Shown here: positions 1-12,607 of the stretch, piece after piece
How positions within the stretch are numbered: position 1 is the first letter of the stretch
Layout: the number at the start of each line of letters is the position of its first letter
Assembly: GCA_023846275.1 (NCBI GenBank)
Contig: JAIUJO010000448.1
Coordinates: 67,001-131,000, forward strand
DNA from: Vanilla planifolia
Taxonomy: Eukaryota; Streptophyta; Magnoliopsida; Asparagales; Orchidaceae
DNA length: 64,000 bases
Direction of reading: 5' to 3'
Translations under genes and position numbers: made by a program
The notes under the pieces: model-generated
What the model saw: only the letters and a program-made list of their open reading frames with translations
Databases searched by the model: none
What the model was told of the DNA's origin: nothing

Positions 1-3000
1 ACAAGAACTCCCACATGCAGACACATATGCACTCCCATGTTTACATACACATACACATACACAAAAACATACATAAACATATGTGAACATGCATAAGCAC
101 ACACATACACACACACAAGTGCAAGAATATATACACACATAAATGCACACACACACATATGCACTTACACACAAGCACAAATATACACATATGAACACCA
201 ATGAATGCTTGCATGGACACATGCAGAAACATAGAAACACTCACATACACACACACACACATACACGTGTGCACATGTGCGCACTTAGGCACACACATGG
301 ACATAAACAATATACAAACACATAAACTCACCCACTCACACATCTATTAAAATGTACGCACAACATACAAAAAAGCACATGCACACACACACACATATGC
401 ATACATGCACACCAATGCACACAAAACATAAACACATGCTCAGACAGTACACAGACATACATGCACACACATCTACGTAGATATACACACATGCTCACAC
501 ATAGGTTCACACATATGCACACACATACACACACAAACATGCGCACATGCTCATGATCATACATGCATACACACACACACACTCATGCACTTATGCACAT
601 GAACATACACATGCACTAATGCACATACACACTCAATAAAATGCACACATATATATCCACACATACACAAGAACACATATGCACACACACACACACAAAA
701 GCACACACATAGGCACACATGTATATGCACATATGGATGTGCATGCACACATGCATAATTTCATTAACACACAGATTAACACTCATGCATGCAAGTACAG
801 AAACATGCACAAATGCATCTGCACACACTGATACATGTACACATGCACATACATAAATGTGCGAATGTGTACATACTTGCAGACACACTCACAAACACAT
901 GCATACACACACATAGGAACACATATGCACACAAACAAACACAAGCAAACATGTGCAAAAAACTTGTACAAATAGACAAGCACACTTACCCATACATATG
1001 TGGGCCTAAGCATGTAGACAACTTGCATATACATACAAATACATAGACATGCATACACACATGCATCCACACACACACACACCAACATAAACTCATAGGT
1101 ACACACACATGCACAAACTTACATGCACATCCACAAACTCTTAACACATGCACTTTTACATACACATATATGTACAAAAACATGCATAAATACACACAAA
1201 GGTACACACATGCTCTTGAACACACATCAAAAGCACATATGCACCTACATACACACATAAGCACACAAAGTAATGCATACATACACACATTCACAGACAT
1301 GAACATGCATACATGCATGTGCACATAGACATAGACACATGCAATAAAGCACACACACACATACACAACCACACATATGCACATACACATTCACACACCT
1401 ATGCATTTAGACATAAACACACACACAAATTCACATACATACATTTGCAAAAACAAATGTATGCACATGCACACCACTAAAAGCACAGAGGCATGAACAT
1501 TTATGCACACACACATATAGATGCATACTAACACATGTATACAAACACATACACACAAACATACACACAGACATAAGCTAAGTAGGTGCACACATGCAAA
1601 CACACAAACAAGCACACATGCACACACAAACATGCACAAATTCATAAACATGATTGCACACTCATATGCGAACACAAATGCATAGACACATGCATAAAGC
1701 ATACACATATGGGGTGTGCATGGCGTAATAGACACGTGCACACTTGTACACACAAATGCACACCTACGCACACGCCAACACTCTCTTACACACATGAACA
1801 CATACACACACTCAAAAGTGCACACGCACTCACGCACACATGTTTGTACATGCACTCATGTACATATGCATGCACACGCACACATATATGCACAAAAGAA
1901 TGCATGCACACACACATGAAAACATACCCAAACACACACATGCATGCACAGACACACACACATATGCTCACAAGGGCACACATGCACATGCTCACATAAA
2001 CACATGCACACACACACACACGCACATGAACAAAAATACACACAAACACACACAAGTATACAAAGGCACATGCACATGCACACACAAGAACATGCTTAAA
2101 CATGTACATGCAAACATGCACACATGCATGCACACACAAACACATGCTTACACACCTACACAAGCACACATGCACACACATGTAAATGAACTTACATGGA
2201 CACACATATATGAACATGGATGCATAGGCACACGTACACATCCAAATCAACACCCACTCCTAATAGCACACATATGCTTGCACATGCACACACACATAGA
2301 AACACAAACACAACCACACAAAAACAAACACAAAAGCACACATGCAAACAAGAACACACATGCAAACATGCTCAAAATCACATGCACATGTGCATACACT
2401 CACACACACACACACCCACAAACATGCCCACATGCATGCATACTCACACAAACACAAACACACATGCACTTGCACACAAAAGTTTGTACCCAAGCACACA
2501 AAAGTGAATGCACATGCACACACATATCCACATGGTAATACACCCATATGCATAATGCCACACATATACCCACACACAATCATGCTAACACATACACACA
2601 CACACACACTCATAATCACAAAAATGCACACACACACATGCACAAACACACCCATATGAATAGTCCAGCACACATGCACAATCTCACAAACACACACACA
2701 TATCTACTTGCACAAACACAAACACACATGCATGCACACACACATATGCAAACACAAAGAAGCAAGCATGCGCAGACATACAAATGCACAAACACGTATA
2801 ATAAAATCACATTCTCACTTACTTACATGTATACACATGCACACACACAAATAGTCACATGTACACGCACATGCTTACAAGCACACGCATTATACACAAA
2901 CATATGCACACACCCACATATACACCCACCCACAAAACACATACAAGCACACACACACGTGCGCACATGCACCTAAATAAACACACAAATATATGCACAC

Positions 3001-4288
3001 ATAGATACATGTGCTACACATGTACACACCCACATACCAAAATACACATATTCATACACACATACATGCAGACATGCTTGCTCATATGCATTAAATGTTT
3101 GTATCCATAGACACACGCATGCACAACATGTGCATGCACATAAACACAAACACATGTACCCACATATATCATGCATGCACACATATACACTCATAAACAC
3201 ATGCCCATGCACAACCACACACACATGTCCATGCACAGACACACATGAGAATTCACACACATACACCCAACCACACACGTGCTTGCACATGCATATTTGC
3301 ACACACACACGCAAGCACCTCAGCACATACAAGCACAATAATACTAATACATACACATATATATTGGAACACATGCACACACAAGGTCAATGACTTGCAC
3401 ACACACACACACAAAAATAGACACAACTGCATACATGAATACAAATGTGCACACACATGAAGACATGCACTGACCACACATGTATGCACAAACAAACACA
3501 AACCCATGCCCATGCATAGACACAAATAAACACACATACATTGATACCATATGAAACATTAACTTATAAACACATGCACACTTGTGCACACACATCAAAG
3601 CACATGCATGCACAAACATAGATGCACACACACTTGCTCACACACACATCCATGCATGCATCAACACATGTGCACATCCAAACAAACACATAACCTCATG
3701 AACAAAAATGCACACTCATATGCACAGGAACACACACATATACAAAGGGTCATTGACTTAAATCCACACTTGCACAAACACATGCACACAAACAAGCAAA
3801 TGCAAGTATAAACACAAGAAGACTCACACAAACCAACTCATGCACACACACATGATACACTCACAAATAACACATACACATGTACACACACACACACTAA
3901 CATGCATAAACACATATAATAACATATGCACACATATATGTGCATAATCTCATGCATGTACACACATGCTTACATGTACATCTGTGCACGTGCATGCATG
4001 TACACACAAAAAGACACGTGCACTCAAACTGACATACTCACGTACCCAACCCCCCCCCCCCCCACAAACACATATAGATGCACACACACTCATATACATA
4101 CACAAGCATTAACAAAAACATGCACAAAAATGCTGCCAAGCACACATGAATGTGCAAGCATAAACACTCACATACTAGAGCATGCATACACATTCTCACT
4201 CACACACATGCATATAAGCAAATCATACAAGCACACATGCAAAAATACACCCACACACATAGCCACTCACTCATGCAAACATACTTCC
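1..4288. repeat. CA-rich low-complexity domain
   Basis: This stretch is made of ACAC, ATGCAC, CATGCA and ATATAC words, mostly keeping purine-pyrimidine alternation. It is not a clean microsatellite: short (CA)4-8 tracts are broken every 10-20 bases by other words. C and A dominate the plus strand throughout. A run of 14 C lies at 4050-4063. Open frames read as His/Thr-rich peptides on the plus strand and Cys/Val/Met-rich peptides on the minus strand, with no recognisable domain. No gene is seen. Confidence 0.9.
4050..4063. repeat. Homopolymer C run (14 C)
   Basis: This pure cytosine run inside the CA-rich arm sits between CGTACCCAA and ACAAACACATATAGATGC. Copy B has a longer, once-interrupted equivalent at 28228-28249. 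The run could form an i-motif, or a G-quadruplex on the other strand. Its length is also the kind of value that sequencing may misreport. Confidence 0.85.
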
Positions 4289-5380
4289 ATATATATGAAT
4301 TAGTGTGTGCATTTGTGCACTTGTGTGTATATGTTTGCATATGTATGCATTTGCATGTGCATGCTTGTGAACATTTATGTAAGTGTGTGAGTGTATACGT
4401 GGGTGTGTGCATTGGCTTACATGTGTATGTGTTCATGCATATGTGTATGTGTGTGTGTTCATGTCTATGTGTGTGCATGCATGTGGGTATGTGTATGTGT
4501 GTGTGTGCATGTGCAAGTGTTTGTATGTTAGTGCTATTTGTGTCCATGTTAATGTATGTGTTCATGTGCATTTCTATGGGTATGTGTCTGTGTGAAAGAT
4601 TGTTTGTTTGTGTGTGTGTGCATGTGTGTAGCTTGTCTGTGTATGTGTGTGTGTGCATATGTGTTTGTGTGAGTGACTATTCATGTGCAAGTGTGTGCAT
4701 GTATGTGTATGTGTGTGTGCTTATTTATGTTTATTTTCCTTGCTTGTTCCTATATGTATCTGTATGCACATAAATGTTTATTCATGTGTAGCAATATGAG
4801 TCTACATGACTATACAAGTATGAGTATGTGCTAGTGTGTCAGCATTTTTGTGTGTGTGTGTGTGTGTGTGTGCATGTGTGTGTATGCATGAATGTCTATT
4901 TATGTGCATTCAATTGCATGTGTGTGTGCATGTGTGCCTATGTATGTCAATGTGTGTGTGACCCTTTGCATCTGCATCTTTGTGTGAACATGCTTGTGTG
5001 TGTGCATGTGCATGCATTTGTGTGTGGATGTGCGTGTATTTGTGTGTGCTTGTGTCTATGTGTTGAGCATGTGTGTGCATGCACGTGTGTGTGCATATGT
5101 GTGGTTGTGTACATTTGTGTGTTGGTGCATGCATGCATGTGCGTGAGTGTGTGTGCATGGCTATGTGGTTGTATGTTGTGTGCGGGTGCATCTGCATGTG
5201 TGTATGAACATGTGCATGTTCACATGTGCTTCTATATGTGCGTGTGTGGGTGCACCTGTGCATGCATGTGTATTTTTTTTGTGCATACGTGCATCCAAGC
5301 ATATGCACATGCATGTGTGTGTGTGTGTGCACGTTTGCTATTATGTGTGGAGATGTGTGTGAATGTATGTGTGAGCATGT
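4289..5380. repeat. TG-rich low-complexity domain (short arm, copy A)
   Basis: The base polarity flips at about 4289, at an ATATATGAAT stretch. From there the plus strand is TG-rich with GTGTGCATG-type words. It ends at the target site of the Copia-like array, where the flank is CATGT. Copy B has the same arm at about 34356-35438. No gene is seen. Confidence 0.9.
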
Positions 5381-6838
5381 TGAAGCTAGGTTTAGCAAAG
5401 GGGGGAGGTAAATTGCTAGAAATAAAATTTTACTTTCTTACAAAATATTTTAGAAAAATATTGAAAATAATTTTTAATATGGGTTAAAACATATAAAGTT
5501 GATTTTCTACGAATCTTATTTTTATTTTAAAGCATGTTAAGTTTTATAAAAGTTATCTAATTAAAAAATAATAAAGAACTAAAAATATACACGATCAAGT
5601 TTTAAGTGGTTTGGCTTGTAAAACCAGTGTAAGTCCAACCCCAACAAAAACCAAGCCAAAAAAGAAAATGCAATCCTTTCACCCAAAAAACGGGTAGGCT
5701 AATCCCTAACAACAGGCAAACAACAGAGGTGGGCTATAACAACCTTATAATGAAATCAACAAGACAGGCTATAATGACCTTATACAAATGATAATATAAG
5801 AAAACTATTAGGTGAAATAAAATCGAAATTAATATTAACAGAATCTTATGCTTGTTGAAATGATTAAAGAGGCACAAGTGTTTCGATTAACCCAATTAAT
5901 AATAAAATATTGATTACTTAACTGATTTGAGATAGAAAAGAATTTCAATGAGCGAATGATGCGGCAGGGAGTGGAACCAATAAAGTGGGAACTAGTTGTT
6001 AATGCCTTGAATATTGTTACATGAAATGTTTTTATCACATAAAAATTTCTTCACTAATTTCATACAAAAATGTCCTATTTATAACTAATATATAATGGCT
6101 AAAAGTACTTACCAAACACTCAATTTATTCATTACAATTTTCATAAAATTTTAACTAAAAAATTAACAAAAAAATCACCAACTGCTAAAATAGCCATTGC
6201 GCAGGAGCCATTTTGCCAAAATGCTTCATGATAATTCAATCACAAAAATTGCACAATTAGACGAATGCAATTGAATCGGCGTCTTTAGAAATATGAAATT
6301 ATTTGGATCGTTATATCTTAAAAAATCTAGGGATAGGCAAGTGGATAAAATTTGGACCGTGTGATCGCAAAATGGCACTATCGCATAGCTGATATAATTA
6401 CCACTTTTGAAAAATTTGATATAATTGTAATCTTTGGATCGAAATGCAAGATCAGAGGATTCACATTACTCTTACAATTTTAGAGTTCATCGTGCAAAAA
6501 ATTTTAAAGCTTTTCGTCTCATATTGCATGTTTGCTTTGTTGTGTTCTCAATGTAACAATTTCTGTAACGTTTATACATCACCGAATAATTGGGTTGGCT
6601 GCCCCTTGCAAAGTTCAAGAATTAATCACCCATGTGACCAGCTACATATACTTTATTTGATTTACGGAAGTATGATTAATGAATCAATAAAAAATGCAAT
6701 AATTTAAGATTGGTTATTGAAAATTTTTTGTGTTCCGAACCCTGTTTAGAATTAATTACCACTATACCATAGTGGTTAACTATAGTGGCCCGATTGGCTT
6801 AGACCTTAATTGCTTATACGAATGGGTTATGTTTACAA
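5381..6838 (-). repeat. Copia-like array A, LTR 1 (3' side)
   Basis: This is the left-most LTR copy, with about 1.46 kb recognisable. It begins TGAAGC directly after the flank CATGT. It shares with the other two copies a purine-rich start, the ATTTTACTTTCTTACAAAAT block, a GGTTGGCTGCCCCTTGC word near 6594, and the ACCACTATACCATAGTGGTT quasi-palindrome near 6760. Confidence 0.75.
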
Positions 6839-8457
6839 TTATTTAAAAAAGTTTACATCCACAATATTTGATTTTAATTGTCAAATTTTAGAACCCAAAA
6901 TATTTTGTGCTCAACACATTTTTATGTAGTTGGACTACAACTTTATTTTTCTATCCACACAAAAGTAAGAATTTTGAATTTAATATTTGTTTTAATCCTA
7001 CAGGTGTGTGAACTATTTCTTGGTTGCATGCAATAGTGGCATGTAAGTTTATGATTAAAACAAAGTAAAATGTCAACTTGCATATACATATGAGATCTTT
7101 TAGCATTTATAATAAAAAACTTATCTATTAATTGGTTTTACATTTGAAATTGAGCAAGTAGAATGCAAAGTCTTAAAATCACTAGATTCCTTAACTAATG
7201 ATACATGATCACTCAATTTTTGCTTTAAATCATCGTTGAGTTTTTCATATTCTTTAAATAAACATTAATATTTTCTCTAATTTGTACATAATGACCTAGG
7301 TATACAATATGTTTTTTTTTAATTTTTATTATTTTTAACAAAATTTCGAAACTTTTTGCAAACATAAAGTAATAGTTTTGCCAATTTTTCTTTGCAGTAA
7401 TTTACTTCTTCTTTACTTGAGGATGAACTCTCTTACTCTTCTTCTTTGATCATCTTATAAAATAATCCATCATTGTTTTTTTCCGTTTCGCTTGTATTTG
7501 GTTCTTTTCGATTAGTCGTAGCTATTTGAATGCTTTCTTATTTTTTATTATTCTTACTTTTCTTCTTAGAATTTTTATTTTTATACTTTCATTTACTATT
7601 AAGAACTTTAGGTAATCTTTTAGAAACTAAAGCAATAACATTATCACTAGTTTATGCCTCTTCTAAAATGCCTTCCTTCATTGTCAATGCTATTGATTAT
7701 AACTTCTTTTTGTTGTTCTTCTCAACTAATTCTCCTTATTTTCTCTTCTTTATTCCTAACTCCTTTGTCATAAGCTCACCCATAAAGTCATATAATGTCA
7801 TCATAGAAATCTTATTGGCTATCTTGATAGCATTGGTCAATGGATCATAGTCTTTGGGTAAAATTCTAAGAATTTTCTTCACCTATTTATTCATAGAAAT
7901 TAGCTTTGCCAAACTGGCAACTGCAATGTTGATATTAATAAACATCATAAACCTATTTTTTAATGGATTCCTTTGTAAGCATCCTAAATAACTCATAATC
8001 ATGCATTATTATGTTTATTTTATTTTTCTTAACTAATGAGATTCCTTCATATGTTACCTTTATTTTATCCCAAATTTCATGAGCTTTTTCTAAATTTATA
8101 ATTCTATTGAATTCATTAAAATTCAATGCACATTGTCATATATTTATAGTCATACTACTTAATTGTAGTTTATATTTTTCACTATTATCTATTTCATAAA
8201 AAGCTTTATGTACAAAAGTACCTTGCACATTTTTCTTAATGGAAAATCAAATGGAACTTACATCAATTCTGACATTTCTTTATCTACTAATTTTGAATGA
8301 CTAACCATCATAGTTTTCTAGCGAAGATAATAATAGCCAAAAAATAATGGTAGCCTAACTGAAGATGCACCTTCACCTAAACTCACTGAAGCATCATTTC
8401 AACCATGATCTTCCATAAGAATATTTTCTCAGAAGAAAGGGACCTCACTCTACCAAT
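6839..8457 (-). pseudogene. Copia-like array A, internal region 1 with gag remnant
   Basis: On the minus strand this region carries decayed gag sequence of the plant Copia type. It has an N-terminal DUF4219-like part near 8.3-8.4 kb, a UBN2-like part near 7.84-8.15 kb (related to the better preserved copy at 37872-38159), a lysine/glutamate-rich stretch, and a CCHC zinc-knuckle motif near 7000-7042. No protease, integrase or reverse transcriptase is visible. Gag normally forms the capsid of the element's particle; here it is a fossil. Plus-strand open frames in this region, such as 7530-7850, are antisense shadows. Confidence 0.7.
8443..8455 (-). other. Possible degenerate primer-binding site next to LTR 2
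   Basis: Immediately inside the LTR 2 edge, the minus strand reads TGGTAGAGTGAGG, two bases from the LTR. It is a weak match to the tRNA-iMet primer site (TGGTATCAGAGC) used by most plant LTR elements. Its position supports reading the element on the minus strand. The match is partial, so this is tentative. Confidence 0.4.
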
Positions 8458-10275
8458 TGAAGTGAGGTTGAACATAAGAGGGGCGATTTGTTAAGAATAA
8501 AATTTTAGTTTCTTGCAAACTATTTCAAGAAAATATTTAAAATAACTTTTAATAATGCTTAATAAATATATAAAAGTGATTTTTTTCAAATTTTTAATTT
8601 TATTTTAAGATATATTAAGCTTTATAGGGTAGTGTAAATTAAAAAACAAAAATAAAAAAATATACATAATAAATTTTTGGGTGATTCAGCTTAGAGAATA
8701 AGCTTACATCCACCACTAATAAAAACTAAGTAAAAGAAAACACAATATAAACCTTTCGCCAAATGATTGGTGGGCTAAACTCTCACAAGAAAAAACAATT
8801 GAGATAGGCTATAATGACCTTATAATGAAATCAGCAAGATAAGGTACAATAACCTTACAACAAATGATAATAAAGAAGACATGAGTATTTTAATTAAATC
8901 AATTAAGAATAAATAAATTGATTACTTAATCAATTTGAGATAGAACAAAATTTTATCAAGTGAATGACACAGTAGCATGCGGAAGCCACGAAATGCAAAT
9001 AGTTGCTAATGGCTTGAATATTCTTGCAAGAAATTTTTCATCACATTAAAATTCTTCATCTTATTTCGCATAAAAATCTCCTATTTATTGGCAATTTGTA
9101 ACGACAAAAATTACTTACCAAACACAAAATTTAGTCATTACAATTTTTGTAGTTTTTATAATTTTTTAATTAAGAAATTAATAAAAAAACTCCAACAGCT
9201 CAAAATAATGTCCGTTGTGTAGGAGCCATTCGATCAAAATGCTTTAGGACTATTTGATCATGAAAACTATGTGATTGGACGGATGCAATCAAATCTGAAA
9301 ATTTAAGAATATAAAATTTATCTAGGACATCATATCTGATTCTTAATTTCATGGAAAGATTTAACTTTTTAAGGGAATGAAATTTCGACCGCATGACCGT
9401 AAAATTGTGCAATGGGATGGCTCATACACTTACCACTCTTCAGATTGCAAAATGCATGATTGGATAGTTCACATTACTCCTGCAGCTCGATAGTTTACCA
9501 TGCAAAAGAAGATTGTATTTTTAGCCCCACATTGTACGTTTGTTCTACTATTTTCTACATATAAAACTTTTCGTAACCTTTACCCACAACCAAATAACTA
9601 GGTTGGTTGCCCCTTGCTAAGTTAAGGAATTAATCACTCGTACAACTAGTTACATATGCTTTACTTGATTTATGAAAGTTGGCATGATGATGCAATAAAA
9701 AATGAAATATTTTGGGATTGATTATGGACAACATTTGGTGTACTAATATCTATTTAAGATTAATTACCACTAAATCGTAGTGGTTCACTGTAGCGGCCCA
9801 ATTAGTTCAGGTGTTAGTTGCATGTATAAATGGGTTATTTTTTGTTATTACATTTTTTAACTAATTAATTAATAATATTATTTCTTATAATAGATTAATT
9901 AGGGATTTTAAAAATATTATTAAGATAAAATATTGGTCAAGATAAACAAGGAAGATGAATCAAAACATTGAAAACCTAAATATTGTTCTAAGGATAATTT
10001 GAATTTAATTTATACATCTTATAATACCTATTTGAATCAACTTTAATATTTTAATCAAAATAACAATAATTAAATTTGAAATGCATCTATTGGTGCTTAC
10101 CACTTCAACCAAGATGATATTAAAGGGATTTAACATCTATACATCATCTTTTAGTTCTCCCATGAATATAAGTATTGACAACTTAAAATCTAAAAATTCA
10201 TTTAAATAAATTTATCAAAAAAATTTAAGATTTACTGTCATCAAAGTATCATGACTATTGGTCAGTAATATAATA
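8458..10275 (-). repeat. Copia-like array A, LTR 2 (middle, shared)
   Basis: This middle LTR of about 1.82 kb starts TGAAGTGAGG and ends near TAATATAATA. It lies between the two internal regions and serves both. It is adjoined by a primer-site-like sequence on the left and a polypurine-like tract on the right, as expected of an LTR acting as the 3' LTR of one unit and the 5' LTR of the next. Confidence 0.75.
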
Positions 10276-10689
10276 ATCTCTCACTTTGATGATAACAAAA
10301 CCTATAATAAAATTAATAAATATACAGTCTATTTATAAAAAATATGCAAAATAATTAAAAATAAATTTCTCTTACATGTATGTCATGACCAAATTAATGC
10401 TCTTCTTTAATTTATGTTAATCCTTTCATTTTATAATCTGTCCTCCTTTTTGTTATCACTCGAAGGGACAAAATCAAATGGAATTTATATCAATTCTCAC
10501 ATTTGTCTATTAACTGATTTTTAGTGACCAACCATCTTAGTTTTCCAATAAAGATAATAAACTGTAAAAAATAGTTGTGGCCTAATTAAAGATGCACCTT
10601 CACCTAAACTCAGTAAAGCATCAATTTGAGCCATGAATCTTCCCTAAGAATTTCTTCTCAAAAGAAAGGGACTTCACTATAATGCAAAT
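10276..10689 (-). pseudogene. Copia-like array A, internal region 2 (short remnant)
   Basis: Only about 0.41 kb of internal sequence remains between LTR 2 and LTR 3. It starts, in minus-strand terms, next to a purine tract AAAGTGAGAGAT (10276-10287) that fits a polypurine tract. Its other end has a weak DUF4219-like gag start. The matching region in copy B (40324-42542) is about 2.2 kb and carries more gag. It is a broken fossil. Confidence 0.6.
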
Positions 10690-12607
10690 TGAAGTGAAGT
10701 TTGCCAAGGAGGGGAAGGGAGTGGGTTAGCTGCTAAAAATAAATTTTAATTTCTTACAAAATATTTCAAGAAAATATTTAAGATAAATTTTAATAAGGTT
10801 TAACAAAATATAAAAGTGATTTTAAAAAAAAATTATTTTATTTTAAAACATATTAATTTTTATAAAAGTATGAAATTACAAAATCAACAATAATTATAAA
10901 TGTATATGACTTATTTTTAAGTAGTTCAGCTTATAAAACAAGCCTGCGTTTACTCTCGACAAAACCTAAGAAGAAACAAAGGTAATATAAGCCTTTTGCC
11001 AAATGATGGATAGACTAAACCAGCACAATAAACAAACAATAGAGACAAGCAATAATGGCCTTATAATGAAATCAATAAGATGTCTACAATAGCCTTACAA
11101 CATATTACAATAAAAGAAAAATATTTAGTGACATAAAATAAAAATTAATAGTAACAAAATCTTAAGCTTTATGATATAATTAAAGAGACAAAAGTATTTT
11201 AATTAAATTAACGAAGAATAAAGAAATTAAATACTTTATCGATTTGAGCAAAATAAAATTTCAATAAGAGAATGACAAATAAGTTTGTAGAAGTGAAAAA
11301 ACAGGAATGGGCTGCCAACAATTTAAAAATTCTTGTTTGAATTTCTTTATCACATAAAACTTTCTCCATGTAATTTCATAATTTATTATTTATAGGAAAT
11401 GTGTAATGGCTAATAGCACTTACCAAACATCCAATTTAGTCATTAAAATTTTTGTACCTTTTGTAATATTTTAATTAGTATATCAATAAAAAAATCTCCT
11501 ATGGCTCAAAATAATGGCTAAATAGCCATTATGTAAAAGGTGTTCAACCACAAAACATGCACGATCAGACTGATGCAATCAAATCCATGTCTTCAGAAAA
11601 GTGAAATTGATCTTGATCATTAGATCTGAATCATAATTTCATGTTAGGATTTAACTTTTTGAGTAGATAACATTTTGATTGTGTCATCACAAATTGCATG
11701 ATCGGATGACTGATAAAGTTACCACCTTTGAAAAATGTGATACAACGACGATCTTTCAATCACGAAATGCATGACCGAATTGTTCACATTACTCCTATAA
11801 TTTGGGAGTTCATCGTGCAAAGATGTTTGTGCTTTTTGTCCTACACTACACCTCTGTTCTACTGTTTTCCCCATATAAAGACTTTTGTAACCTTTATATA
11901 TAGTCGAATAACTAGGTTGGCTACCCCTTGCTAAGTTCAGGAATTAATCACTTGTGTGACATGCTACATATACCTTATTTGATTTATGAAAGTGGGATTG
12001 ATGAACTGATCTAGGATACAATATTTTAGTATTGTTAATGTAAAAATTTGGTGTATCAAACCTTATTCAAAATTAGTTACCACTAAACTGTAGTGGTTCA
12101 CTATAGCAACCCATTTGGTTCAAGCATTAATTTCTTGTATGAATGTGTTATATTTTTTTATTAAATTTTCTGGTAATTAATTAATATTATTAACACACTT
12201 TTTTTGCAATAGTTTAATTAATGATTTCAAAAATATTATTAAGATAAAATGATGGTCAACAAAATGAAAGAGGATGGACAAAAAATATTGAAAACCTAAA
12301 TATTATTCTATGATTAATTTGAATTTAATTTATGATCTTTATAATAAAAATTTTGATCAAATTAATATTCAATTCAAAATAAAATTAAAATACTTAAAAC
12401 AAAATAAAAAATACATCTCGTAGTAGTTTACTACTTTAACCAAAATGATCTATACAGGATTTAATATTTGTGCTTCTTCTTCTTTTAGTTCTACCATGAA
12501 TATGAGTATCATCCACCTAAAAGCTAAAACTTTGATAAATTTACTAGAAATGTTAGACATTGTAATCTTCAAAATGAACACAATAACTAGTGGTTAATAA
12601 TATAACA
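10690..12607 (-). repeat. Copia-like array A, LTR 3 (5' side)
   Basis: This right-most LTR of about 1.92 kb starts TGAAGTGAAG and ends ATAACA directly before the flank CATGT. It shares the conserved words of the other two LTRs, including GGTTGGCTACCCCTTGC near 11915. Its 3' third (about 12150-12607) aligns with 9840-10275 of LTR 2. Confidence 0.75.

Larger units (their letters stand above)
5381..12607 (-). mobile_element. Fossil Copia-like gag-only LTR element array, copy A
   Basis: This AT-rich block interrupts the TG-rich domain. It holds three copies of a 1.5-1.9 kb LTR (5381, 8458 and 10690 starts) separated by two internal regions, giving LTR-internal-LTR-internal-LTR read on the minus strand. 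The LTRs begin TGAAG and end ATAACA on the plus strand. The whole block is flanked by the 5-base repeat CATGT (5376-5380 and 12608-12612), consistent with one insertion or with later LTR-LTR recombination. The internal region shows gag sequence only and no polymerase, as in non-autonomous TR-GAG elements. It is a broken, old fossil with well over ten breaks. The LTRs differ from one another by about 20-25% in hand comparison. Confidence 0.8.

Noticed and set aside
1840-2538. 232-codon plus-strand open frame in the CA-rich arm
   Set aside because: It is the same compositional artefact, a low-complexity His/Thr peptide with overlapping frames on the other strand.
1-4288. Telomeric or interstitial telomere repeat
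   Set aside because: No TTTAGGG or CCCTAAA arrays are present. The repeat words are CA, ATGCAC and CATG.
7530-7850. 106-codon plus-strand open frame rich in Phe and Leu
   Set aside because: It lies antisense to the lysine-rich part of the fossil Copia-type gag. The Phe/Leu richness is the reverse reading of AAG/AAA-rich codons.
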